DNA of 5,697 nt from Rhodoferax sp. (lineage in GTDB: Bacteria > Pseudomonadota > Gammaproteobacteria > Burkholderiales > Burkholderiaceae_C): contig JAQGMQ010000643.1 of the NCBI GenBank assembly GCA_028292305.1, forward strand, positions 1-5,697, in the 5' to 3' direction. The translations under genes were made by a program, and so were the position numbers. The notes under the pieces are model-generated. The model was given only the letters and a program-made list of their open reading frames with translations, was not told where the DNA came from and ran no database searches. Positions 1 to 5,697 of this stretch are shown here, in pieces. Each line of letters begins with the position of its first letter. The stretch's first letter is position 1.

Positions 1-455
1 CGGCGGAATGGAAGTTCCTCATCGCCGAGCAGCTGATCGACTTCATCCGTGTGCACCTGAGCCAGATCGGCGGCATCACGCCCGGCCGCAAGCTGCAGAT
101 CTTTGCCGAGCAGTTCGGCGTGCGCACGGCATGGCACGGCCCTGGCGACATGTCGCCCATGGCGCATGCGGCCAACATCCACATCGACCTGGCCGCGCGC
201 AATTTCGGCGTGCAGGAATGGTCAGGCACCGAGCCGCCCAACTTCGTCATCCAGGAATTGAAAGGCCCGCGCGAAGCCCTGCTCGACGTGTTCCCCGGCC
301 TGCCCGAATTCAGGAACGGTTATGTCTATGCCAACGACCGACCCGGCCTGGGCGTGGAGATCGATGAGCGGGAGGCGATGAAATACCCGTGCGAAAGCAA
401 CGTCACCACATGGACCGAGACGCGGCTGGTGGACGGCACACTGCAAACGCCTTGA
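1..455 (+). CDS. Enolase-superfamily sugar-acid dehydratase, RspA/ManD-like (3' part only)
   Basis: This is the C-terminal part of a mandelate racemase/muconate lactonizing enzyme-type protein. The open frame is already running at the left edge (first full codon at base 3, reading AEWKFLIAEQLIDFIR) and ends at TGA 453-455, so the start is outside. Diagnostic segments are HLSQIGGITPGRKL, the motif WHGPGD (His at 135-137, Asp at 147-149), AHAANIHIDLA, NFGVQEW (Glu at 216-218) and the tail ANDRPGLGVEID. These are typical of the RspA/D-mannonate dehydratase group, whose members dehydrate acid sugars such as D-mannonate or D-gluconate to 2-keto-3-deoxy acids in the cytoplasm using Mg2+; some have little or no such activity. 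The usual length is about 400 residues, so roughly the last 150 are here. The metal ligands and the specificity loop lie upstream, so the substrate cannot be judged. It converges on the SDR gene. Family confidence is high; substrate is unknown. Confidence 0.88.
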   Translation, partial: AEWKFLIAEQLIDFIRVHLSQIGGITPGRKLQIFAEQFGVRTAWHGPGDMSPMAHAANIHIDLAARNFGVQEWSGTEPPNFVIQELKGPREALLDVFPGLPEFRNGYVYANDRPGLGVEIDEREAMKYPCESNVTTWTETRLVDGTLQTP

Positions 456-519
456 GCGTTGCCACGGCGATCCGTTCGTCCCGTCCGTCCCAGCCTATTT
501 CAGGAAACGGCTGACCAGA
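456..519. other. Convergent intergenic gap, no terminator seen
   Basis: This is 64 bases between the stop codons of the dehydratase (plus strand) and the SDR gene (minus strand). A C-rich stretch with repeated CGTCC units (about 476-490) is visible. I find no strong stem followed by a T-run on either strand, so termination may be Rho-dependent or may run into the opposing gene. Confidence 0.4.
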
Positions 520-1275
520 TCATTTGCCGCCATTGACATTGATGAAGCCCCCCGTGACGAAGGAGGCTTTGTCACTCAACAACCAGACGATGGCCTCGGC
601 CACCTCCTGGGGTTGGCCGCCACGCCCCATCGGGATCGTGCCCTTCAACCGCTCGACGCGCCCCGGCTCGCCGCCGCTGGCATGCATGTCGGTGTAGATG
701 TGGCCGGGTCGCACACCATTCACACGAATGCCGTCGCGCGCGACCTCCTTCGACAAGCCGAACGTCAATGTTTCCAGTGCGCCCTTGGTGGCGGCGTAGT
801 CGACGTATTCGTTGGGCGAACCCATCTGGGCCGACGAGGACGACACGTTGACGATGACACCGCCCGCCCCACCGCGGCTGGTTGACATGCGGCGAACCGC
901 CTCGCGTGAACACAGGAACGGGCCAATGGCGTTCACCGCGAAGATGTGTTGCAGGCGGGCGTGCGAGATGTCTTCGACTCGGCTGTGGTGCGCGATGATG
1001 GCGGCGTTGTTGACCAGGCCGGCGATGGGGCCCAGGTTTTGCGCCGCGGTTTCGAAAAGCCGGATGACGTCCTCTTCTTTCGAAACGTCCACCTGCACCG
1101 CCATCGCGCTGCCACCTGCGTTCCTGATCTCGGCCACCACGCCGTCGGCCGCGGCCGCTTCGGATCGGTAGCCGACACACACCGCGTAACCGTGCCGGGC
1201 GGCCAGCTTGGCGGTTTCGGCGCCGATCCCCCGGCTGCCTCCGGTGATCACCAGGGTCTTGTTCATGGGTTCCAT
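520..1275 (-). CDS. SDR-family NAD(P)-dependent oxidoreductase, YgfF-like
   Basis: This is a classical short-chain dehydrogenase/reductase of 251 residues, a normal length. The cofactor-binding loop is TGGSRGIG (residues 11-18) and the structural motif is NNAA (89-92). The active-site residues are Asn115, Ser147, Tyr160 and Lys164 (YVDYAATKG). Arg15 and Arg37, just after the second beta strand, suggest NADP(H) preference (inference). The stretch RVNGVRPGHIYTDMHASGGEPGRVERLK and the ending FINVNGGK closely recall E. coli YgfF, annotated as a putative glucose-1-dehydrogenase-like SDR, as remembered rather than searched. Two starts are possible: ATG at 1275, or ATG at 1266, which gives the usual MNKTLVITGG beginning. 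The AAGGA upstream is 3 bases before the first and 12 before the second, so it does not decide. The gene is 9 bases downstream of the transporter, almost certainly in one operon. The substrate is unknown. Confidence 0.93.
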   Translation of the reverse strand: MEPMNKTLVITGGSRGIGAETAKLAARHGYAVCVGYRSEAAAADGVVAEIRNAGGSAMAVQVDVSKEEDVIRLFETAAQNLGPIAGLVNNAAIIAHHSRVEDISHARLQHIFAVNAIGPFLCSREAVRRMSTSRGGAGGVIVNVSSSSAQMGSPNEYVDYAATKGALETLTFGLSKEVARDGIRVNGVRPGHIYTDMHASGGEPGRVERLKGTIPMGRGGQPQEVAEAIVWLLSDKASFVTGGFINVNGGK

Positions 1276-1284
1276 AGGTCCTTG

Positions 1285-2514
1285 TCAAACGGTTGTCGTG
1301 TTGGCGGTCTCTGCGGTCGCAACCCGCGACCGCAGGGCGATGGCCAATGGAAAGATGGCCAGGGCGGTCAACGCCGTGGCAAAGCTCGCGGCCTGGATGC
1401 CGATCTGGTCGCCCAGAAAACCATAGAGCACGGGGGCGATGGCGCCCGACGCGATGGTGCCGGTGTAGAACAGCGCAAAAGCCCGCTCGGTACCTTCGGC
1501 GGGCGCCAGGTCCGGCACGGTCCCGTACAGCACCGAAGACGTGCCGTTGAGCATCATCCCGAGCAGCGGCAGCAGCACCATGGCAGGCACCAGCGGGCAG
1601 AACATCACGGCCACGATGCAAACCGCCGTGCCGCCCTCGGTGGCCAGCACCGTGCCGGTCACGCCCATGCGGGCGCCCAGCCAGCCGCAGGCAAACTTGC
1701 CGGCCGCACCGCCGATGAAGACCAGCGCCAGCGCCGTGCCGATCATCGGGGCCGAGACGCCCTTGGCCTGGAGCAGGAACGGCAGGAAGGTCAACAGGCC
1801 CATGCGTACGGCGGTGTCGAGCACTCCGATGGTGAGCAGCAGCCCGAACCCCTTGGCGCCGCGCGCGCGGGTCGGGCCGGGCACGGTTTCGGCCGCGGGC
1901 GCCTTGCGTGGGATCGACGGGAGAAATAGTGCAATTGCCAATGCCGCCACGCAGCCCACCGCGGCCATCAGCCACAGCGCATGGCGCCAGGGCATCAGCG
2001 TCACGAGCAGCGAAATCGCCGCCGGCAACGCGGCCTTGCCGATGTCGCCCGCAAAGTTGTAGGTGCCCAGGGGGCCACGGGCGTCTCGCCCGTAGACACG
2101 CGACACGGCGCCCGAGGCGAGCGGATGCTGGGTGCTCGATCCGCTGCCCGACACGGCCAGCGCCGCGCACAGCCCGACCAGGCTGCCCGACAGGCCGGCC
2201 AGCGCATAGCCCAGTGCGGCCAGCAGCGTGCCCAGGGCCAGCGTGGCCCGACTGCCCAGCGTGTCGGCCAGGCGTCCGGCCGGGATCTGCAGGAAGGCCA
2301 TCGTGCCCGCGTAGACGCCGCGCAGCATCGCCAGCGCACCATAACTGAGGCCGAACTCCGCCTGCCACACCGGCAGCAGCACATAGATCATGTCGGTGTA
2401 GCCGTCGTGCAGCGCATGGGCGACGCAGGACAGCCACAGCACACGCGAGCGGGACGGTGGCGCCGGGGATGCGGTTCCAGGGGCGATTCCAGAGGCGACG
2501 GCGGGCAGGGACAT
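1285..2514 (-). CDS. MFS transporter, fosmidomycin-resistance (Fsr)-like group
   Basis: This is an inner-membrane major facilitator superfamily transporter of 409 residues with about 12 predicted hydrophobic helices. Approximate positions are 25-50, 58-80, 91-108, 110-128, 150-172, 178-199, 222-248, 257-281, 288-308, 310-332, 346-368 and 375-394. A polar loop at about 200-221 separates the two halves. The loop between helices 2 and 3 carries an MFS motif A-like GRLADTLGSR (80-89). The segment GSGSSTQHPLASGAVSRVY (123-141) with its His-Pro, and GTYNFAGDIGKAALP (150-164), are arranged as in Fsr-type exporters. Helix 1 contains the polar run HALHDGYTD (33-41). Family members are mostly proton-driven exporters, but the substrate here is not predictable. 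ATG 2514 is the only Met codon before residue 42 and has no good Shine-Dalgarno sequence. It is the first gene of an operon with the SDR, divergent from the LysR gene. Confidence 0.9.
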   Translation of the reverse strand: MSLPAVASGIAPGTASPAPPSRSRVLWLSCVAHALHDGYTDMIYVLLPVWQAEFGLSYGALAMLRGVYAGTMAFLQIPAGRLADTLGSRATLALGTLLAALGYALAGLSGSLVGLCAALAVSGSGSSTQHPLASGAVSRVYGRDARGPLGTYNFAGDIGKAALPAAISLLVTLMPWRHALWLMAAVGCVAALAIALFLPSIPRKAPAAETVPGPTRARGAKGFGLLLTIGVLDTAVRMGLLTFLPFLLQAKGVSAPMIGTALALVFIGGAAGKFACGWLGARMGVTGTVLATEGGTAVCIVAVMFCPLVPAMVLLPLLGMMLNGTSSVLYGTVPDLAPAEGTERAFALFYTGTIASGAIAPVLYGFLGDQIGIQAASFATALTALAIFPLAIALRSRVATAETANTTTV

Positions 2515-2589
2515 GCATCGATCTTATGGCCATCACCGGTGTACAGCCATTGACATAATATCGGGTCAGCCGAGAGGAAAAGTCACGTC
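2515..2589. promoter_or_regulatory. Divergent promoter/operator region between transporter and LysR gene
   Basis: These 75 bases must hold the start signals for both the transporter/SDR operon (minus) and the LysR gene (plus). It is AT-richer than its surroundings. Visible elements are: a dyad TGAC-N10-GTCA (2551-2554 and 2565-2568) around ATAATA; an inverted repeat ATGGC-N15-GCCAT (2526-2530 and 2546-2550); and the palindrome ATGGCCAT (2526-2533). TTGACA at 2550-2555 matches a -35 consensus but has no good -10 at the right distance. TATTAT on the minus strand (2560 to 2555) is a possible -10 for the transporter, with only a weak -35. A LysR-type protein commonly binds such a gap to repress itself and control the divergent operon. 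Exact sites are inference. Confidence 0.5.
2572..2580 (+). promoter_or_regulatory. Shine-Dalgarno region of the LysR gene
   Basis: The purine run GAGAGGAAA lies 9 bases before ATG 2590. It supports this start codon for the LysR gene, although the GAGAGG core is 12 bases away, slightly further than ideal. Confidence 0.5.
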
Positions 2590-3537
2590 ATGCAAATCGA
2601 AACAGGCACCGCGAAAGGCCGCGACAGGCTGCCGCCGCTCAACGCGTTGCGCAACTTCGAGGCCGTCGCCAGGCACGGCAGCTTCGCCGCCGCCGCGGCC
2701 GAACTGCATGTCACGCATTGGGCCGTGGGCAAGCAGATCCGGCTGCTCGAAGACTGGTTCGGTGTGCCGCTGTTCGAGCGCCGTGCGCGCGGCGTCGCGC
2801 TCACCGACGAAGGCACGGCCCTGCTGAACGACGTGGGCCACGCCTTTGACCGCCTGGCCACGGGCGCGGCCCGGCTGCGCCAGGACCAGTTCACGCGCCG
2901 CGTGTCGGGCACCGTGCGCGTGAACGTGCTGGTCAGCTTCGCGCTGAGCTGGCTGCTGCCGCGGCTGGCCGACTTCCATGCGGCCTATCCCGACATCGAC
3001 GTGCGGGTGTCGACCACCTCGCGCAAGCTGCGCTACATCGGCGACGCCTTCGACATCGGCGTGCGCTCTGGCCACGAACAAGGCGCTGGCGTGGTGTCGC
3101 GCACGCTGATGGCCGACCTGCGCGCGCCGGCCTGCAGCCCCGCGCTGTTGCGCCGGCAACCGATCCAGACCGTGGCCGACCTGCGGCAGCACACGCTGCT
3201 GCACTCGGCCAGCACGCGGACCGCCTGGCCGCACTGGCTGCGGGAGGCCGGCGCGCCCGATCTGCAGGCGGCCCGCCACGTCGAATTCGAACACGCCTAT
3301 CTGCAGCTGGCCGCCGCCGTGGAAGGCCTGGGCGTGACGCTCGCATCGCTGCCGCTGATCGGCCGCGACATCGCCGCGGGCCGCCTGGTGTGCCCGATCG
3401 CCACGCCCATCTGGCAGGGCCCCGACTACACGCTGGTGACCAACACCGAGCGCGCCAACGACCCGGCCGTCATGGCCTTCTCGCAGTGGCTCACGCAAAT
3501 GGCCGACACGGCGCCCGCAGCGTTCGAACCGGCTTGA
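2590..3537 (+). CDS. LysR-family transcriptional regulator, GcvA type
   Basis: This is a DNA-binding regulator of 315 residues, the usual LysR length. The N-terminal winged helix-turn-helix spans about residues 17-76: LNALRNFEAVARHGSFAAAAAELHVTHWAVGKQIRLLEDWFGVPLFER, then the wing RGVALTDEG. The opening LPPLNALRNFEA and the tail SQWL are typical of the GcvA/AmpR-like branch. The C-terminal part (about 105-305) is a periplasmic-binding-protein-like effector domain, with VRVNVLVSFALSWLLPRLADFHAAYPDIDV at its beginning. The recognition helix is unusual, with His43-Trp44 and Gly47-Lys48 where many relatives have Gln-Ser and Ser-Arg. The gene is divergent from the transporter/SDR operon across 75 bases, so it most likely regulates that operon and itself. 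It converges on the sugar-isomerase-like gene. The effector is unknown. Confidence 0.95.
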   Translation: MQIETGTAKGRDRLPPLNALRNFEAVARHGSFAAAAAELHVTHWAVGKQIRLLEDWFGVPLFERRARGVALTDEGTALLNDVGHAFDRLATGAARLRQDQFTRRVSGTVRVNVLVSFALSWLLPRLADFHAAYPDIDVRVSTTSRKLRYIGDAFDIGVRSGHEQGAGVVSRTLMADLRAPACSPALLRRQPIQTVADLRQHTLLHSASTRTAWPHWLREAGAPDLQAARHVEFEHAYLQLAAAVEGLGVTLASLPLIGRDIAAGRLVCPIATPIWQGPDYTLVTNTERANDPAVMAFSQWLTQMADTAPAAFEPA

Positions 3538-3630
3538 GTCCACGCGGGGCGCAGGCGGCCGCCAAGGCAGGCTGAAGCCGGCGCAATCGCATTCAAAAGC
3601 AAGCTGGCGGGTCCGATCGTCCCAGAGGTT
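3538..3630. other. Convergent intergenic gap, no clear intrinsic terminator
   Basis: This is 93 bases between the ends of the LysR and isomerase-like genes. It contains a perfect 10-base palindrome GGCGGCCGCC (3554-3563). It also has a weak hairpin, GC-A-GGC-TGAA-GCC-G-GC (3567-3582), with a central mismatch. Neither is followed by a T-run on either strand, so I do not call a Rho-independent terminator. Confidence 0.4.
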
Positions 3631-4512
3631 TCACACCACCTGCCGATGCCGTGCGATGCAGGTGTCCAGCACCTCGCCGCCGGCGCGTTGCCACCAGGTC
3701 TGCGAGAAGATTTCCACTTCACTGAAGCCGGCGAATCCGGCCGCTTCCATCCAGGCCCGAATCCTTTTGAATTCGATCACGCCGTCGCCCACCATGCCGC
3801 GGTCGTTCAGCAGGTCGCGTGTGGGTGTGAGCCAGTCGGACACGTGGCAGGCCAGCAGGCGCCGCTGCCCGGCGCGGCCGATCTGCGCCTGCAGCTTCGG
3901 GTCCCACCAGACATGGTAGGTGTCCACCGCAACGCCCAGCCCACCGATCTGGTCGGGGTCGAGCGCGTCGCACACATCGAGCGCCTGTTCCAGGGTGTTG
4001 ATGCAGGAGCGTTCCGCCGCCTGCATCGGGTGCAGCGGCTCGATGGCCAGCGGCATGCCCACGCTGCGCGCGTAGGCGAGCGATGCGGCGATGCCGTCGT
4101 GCACCTCGCTGCGTGCGCGGGCCAGGCTGGTGTAGGCGGCCTGGCCTTCCACCGCGCCGGGCAGAGAGCCCACCACCAGCACCAGGCAGGGTGCATCCAG
4201 CGTTTTGGCCTCGTCGATGGCGCGCCGGTTGTCGTCCAGCGCGCGTTGCCATCCTGCCGCGTCCGTGGCCGGATAGAAGCCGCCGCGGCAGTAGCCCGAA
4301 AGCTGCATGCCATGCGCCTTGAGCTGCCGCGCAATGCGTCCGATGCCGACCGCGGCCACCTGGTCGCGCCACGGGCTGATGGCGCGGATGCCGCGCTCGG
4401 CGCACTGGTCGACGATGCGGTCGAGCGGCACTTCCAACCCCTGTTGCCGGCGCACCGTGGCGGTGTTGATCGACAGCCAGGCGTGGTCCTGCGAAAAGTC
4501 GCGCACCGTCAT
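3631..4512 (-). CDS. Sugar phosphate isomerase/epimerase-like TIM-barrel protein
   Basis: This is a 293-residue protein of the xylose isomerase-like TIM-barrel family (AP endonuclease family 2 fold), a normal length, cytoplasmic. The expected divalent-metal site is present as an E-D-H-E set. Glu158 lies in AIEPLHP, Asp197 in VDTYHVWWD (with His200 close by), His223 in CHVSDW and Glu267 in EVEIF. These match the pattern of ketose 3-epimerases, IolE-type dehydratases and related enzymes. Other family-like segments are SGYCRGGFYP (72-81) and LVVGSLPG (112-119). The annotation 'isomerase/epimerase' is a family label; epimerase, isomerase or dehydratase chemistry on a sugar or keto-sugar is equally possible. 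The start ATG at 4512 overlaps the stop of the DUF993 gene (ATGA) and has no clear Shine-Dalgarno sequence, which points to translational coupling. Confidence 0.88.
   Translation of the reverse strand: MTVRDFSQDHAWLSINTATVRRQQGLEVPLDRIVDQCAERGIRAISPWRDQVAAVGIGRIARQLKAHGMQLSGYCRGGFYPATDAAGWQRALDDNRRAIDEAKTLDAPCLVLVVGSLPGAVEGQAAYTSLARARSEVHDGIAASLAYARSVGMPLAIEPLHPMQAAERSCINTLEQALDVCDALDPDQIGGLGVAVDTYHVWWDPKLQAQIGRAGQRRLLACHVSDWLTPTRDLLNDRGMVGDGVIEFKRIRAWMEAAGFAGFSEVEIFSQTWWQRAGGEVLDTCIARHRQVV
4509..4512 (-). promoter_or_regulatory. ATGA stop/start overlap (translational coupling)
   Basis: Read on the minus strand, the four bases ATGA hold the start codon of the isomerase-like gene (4512-4510) and the TGA stop of the DUF993 gene (4511-4509). 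No good ribosome-binding site is visible just upstream (GCACGGCGTCGA), so reinitiation by ribosomes finishing the first gene is the likely mode. Confidence 0.8.
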
Positions 4513-5693
4513 TCGACGCCGTGCAGCGCCAGCAACTGCCGCATGCGGTGCGCCGCCAGTTCCGGCTGCACCAGCAGGTTGGCGGCGTCGGCCAGGCGGA
4601 ACAGTTCGGCCAGGTGCTGCAGCGAACGGCTGCTCTGCTGGCCGCCGACCAGGGTGAAGTGTTTCTGGTGGCCGTTCAGCCAGGCCATGAACACCACGCC
4701 GGTTTTGTAGAAGCGCGTCGGCGCGGCAAAGATGTGGCGCGACAGCGGCACCGTCGGGCCGAGGATGGCGTGGAAGGCTGGCAGGTTGCCCTGTGCCAAT
4801 GCGCCCAGCGCGGCGCTGGCCGCCGGCGCGATGGCGTCGAAGATGCCGAGCAGGGCGTCGCTCTGGCCATGCCGTGTGTCGCCGCCGAAGCCGTCACCGG
4901 CGATCAGCTCGGCGTAGTTGAAGTCATCACCTGTGTACATGCGCACGCCCGCCGGGAGCCGGCGCCGCATGGCGATCTCCTGGTCCTTGTCGAGCAACGA
5001 GATCTTGATGCCGTCGACCTTGTCCGGGTGCGCGGCGATCACGCCGAGTGCCGTGTCCATCGCGGCGTCGATGTCGGCCGATCCCCAGTAGCCCGCCAGC
5101 GCGGGGTCGAACATCGCACCGAGCCAATGCAGCACCACCGGATGCCTGGCCTGCGACAGGATGCGGTCGTACACGCGTTCGTAGTCGGCCGGCCCCTTGG
5201 CCACGCGGACCAGGGCGCGGCTGGCCATGACGATGAGCTTGCCACCCAGCGCTTCGATGGCGGCCATCTGTTCTTCATAGGCGCGGATGACCTCGTCGAC
5301 GTTGGTGACGCTTTCGGTGTCGAGGTGGTCGGTGCCGCAGCCCGATGCGACCATGGCGCCGGGCACGTCGCGGGCGGCATCCAGCGTGCGCCGGATCAAT
5401 GCCAGCGAGGTCGGCCAGTCGAGCCCCATGCCGCGCTGGGCCGTGTCCATCGCCTCCGCCACGCCGAGGCCGAGCGACCACAGGTGTTGCCGGTAGGCGA
5501 TGGTCGCGTCCCAGTCAACAGCGGACTGCAGCCATGGATCGATGGGCGCGAACGGGTCGGCGACCACATGGGCGGCCGAATAGGCGATGCGGTTGAAGGC
5601 CACGGCAGTGGCGGGCGGGGCCATGGGCGTGCCGCGCAGGGTGTAGGGCCGCAGCCCGGCGTTGCCGTCGGGCAATTGAATCTGGATGGTCAT
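4509..5693 (-). CDS. DUF993 / dihydrodipicolinate synthase-like family protein
   Basis: This is a 394-residue protein that I recognise as the DUF993 family, usually annotated as a dihydrodipicolinate synthase family protein, with a TIM-barrel lyase/aldolase-type fold. The C-terminal half follows the DHDPS pattern. HPVVLHWLG (184-192) is in the place of the strand that reads like PVVLYN in DHDPS. DGIKISLLD (227-235) puts Lys230 where the Schiff-base lysine lies, and MYTGDDFNYAELIAGDGFGG (252-271) resembles the DHDPS GDD segment. It is about 100 residues longer than true DHDPS, with an N-terminal extension (YTLRGTP at 17-23) and a long C-terminal helical part, so lysine biosynthesis is unlikely. 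The natural substrate is not known to me. ATG 5693 lies 4 bases from the window edge, so an upstream start cannot be excluded. It is followed by, and overlaps, the isomerase-like gene. Confidence 0.87.
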   Translation of the reverse strand: MTIQIQLPDGNAGLRPYTLRGTPMAPPATAVAFNRIAYSAAHVVADPFAPIDPWLQSAVDWDATIAYRQHLWSLGLGVAEAMDTAQRGMGLDWPTSLALIRRTLDAARDVPGAMVASGCGTDHLDTESVTNVDEVIRAYEEQMAAIEALGGKLIVMASRALVRVAKGPADYERVYDRILSQARHPVVLHWLGAMFDPALAGYWGSADIDAAMDTALGVIAAHPDKVDGIKISLLDKDQEIAMRRRLPAGVRMYTGDDFNYAELIAGDGFGGDTRHGQSDALLGIFDAIAPAASAALGALAQGNLPAFHAILGPTVPLSRHIFAAPTRFYKTGVVFMAWLNGHQKHFTLVGGQQSSRSLQHLAELFRLADAANLLVQPELAAHRMRQLLALHGVE

Positions 5694-5697
5694 GGTC

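Noticed and set aside
946..1929. A 327-codon open frame on the plus strand opposite the SDR and transporter
   Set aside because: It is a mirror of real minus-strand genes with an Arg/Gly/His/Gln-rich, non-globular translation and no own ribosome-binding site seen.
572..2536. A 654-codon open frame on the minus strand spanning both the SDR and the transporter genes
   Set aside because: It runs in a different frame through two well-recognised genes, is extremely rich in Arg, Gly, Ala and Pro with no recognisable domain, and is the expected by-product of GC-rich coding DNA.
2550..2578. TTGACA at 2550-2555 as the -35 of a LysR gene promoter
   Set aside because: Seventeen bases downstream the sequence is AGAGGA, not -10-like, and the position overlaps the ribosome-binding site. 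The hexamer is more likely part of an operator dyad or chance.
2566..3543. A 325-codon open frame antisense to the LysR gene
   Set aside because: It covers almost exactly the LysR gene on the other strand; the LysR domain evidence is strong and the antisense translation shows no family features.
3554..3582. Palindrome GGCGGCCGCC and a GGC-TGAA-GCC hairpin as a bidirectional terminator
   Set aside because: There is no T-run after the stems on either strand, and short GC palindromes are expected by chance at this base composition.
3646..4710. A 354-codon open frame antisense to the isomerase-like gene
   Set aside because: Its translation is low-complexity (Ala, Gly, Arg, His, Val), and the opposite strand holds a protein with a complete metal site.
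4509..5693. DUF993 protein as lysine-pathway dihydrodipicolinate synthase (dapA)
   Set aside because: It is about 100 residues too long, lacks the usual DHDPS motif context around the catalytic tyrosine region, and is coupled to a sugar isomerase-like gene.

Overview
The window is GC-rich (roughly two thirds G+C by eye). Its densely packed genes and its GcvA-type LysR regulator beside a divergent operon suggest a betaproteobacterium of the order Burkholderiales, perhaps Comamonadaceae. This is a judgement from style and gene families, not a database match. No RNA genes, mobile elements, CRISPR arrays or long repeats were seen.

Layout from left to right. (1) The C-terminal part of an enolase-superfamily sugar-acid dehydratase (RspA/D-mannonate dehydratase-like), plus strand, enters from the left edge and stops at 455. 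(2) A minus-strand pair follows, transcribed leftward: an MFS transporter related to the fosmidomycin-resistance (Fsr) group (2514 to 1285), then an SDR-family oxidoreductase resembling E. coli YgfF (1275 to 520), 9 bases apart. (3) A 75-base divergent promoter region lies between the transporter and (4) a plus-strand LysR-family regulator of the GcvA type (2590-3537). (5) Convergent to the regulator is a second minus-strand pair: a DUF993 protein with a dihydrodipicolinate-synthase-like fold (5693 to 4509) and a xylose-isomerase-like TIM-barrel protein (4512 to 3631). Their stop and start codons overlap as ATGA.

How the genes may work together. The LysR protein is the obvious candidate regulator of the divergent transporter/SDR operon. 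The DUF993/TIM-barrel pair looks like a two-enzyme module for carbohydrate or sugar-acid catabolism, probably an aldolase- or lyase-type step plus an isomerase or epimerase step. The rest of its operon lies beyond the right edge. A sugar-acid dehydratase, a sugar-active SDR type, a transporter and a sugar isomerase within 5.7 kb are compatible with a carbohydrate-catabolic neighbourhood. However, the genes sit in at least four separate transcription units, so a shared pathway is inference. I see no clear sign of an undescribed defence, mobile or regulatory-RNA system. The least characterised element is the DUF993/isomerase pair.
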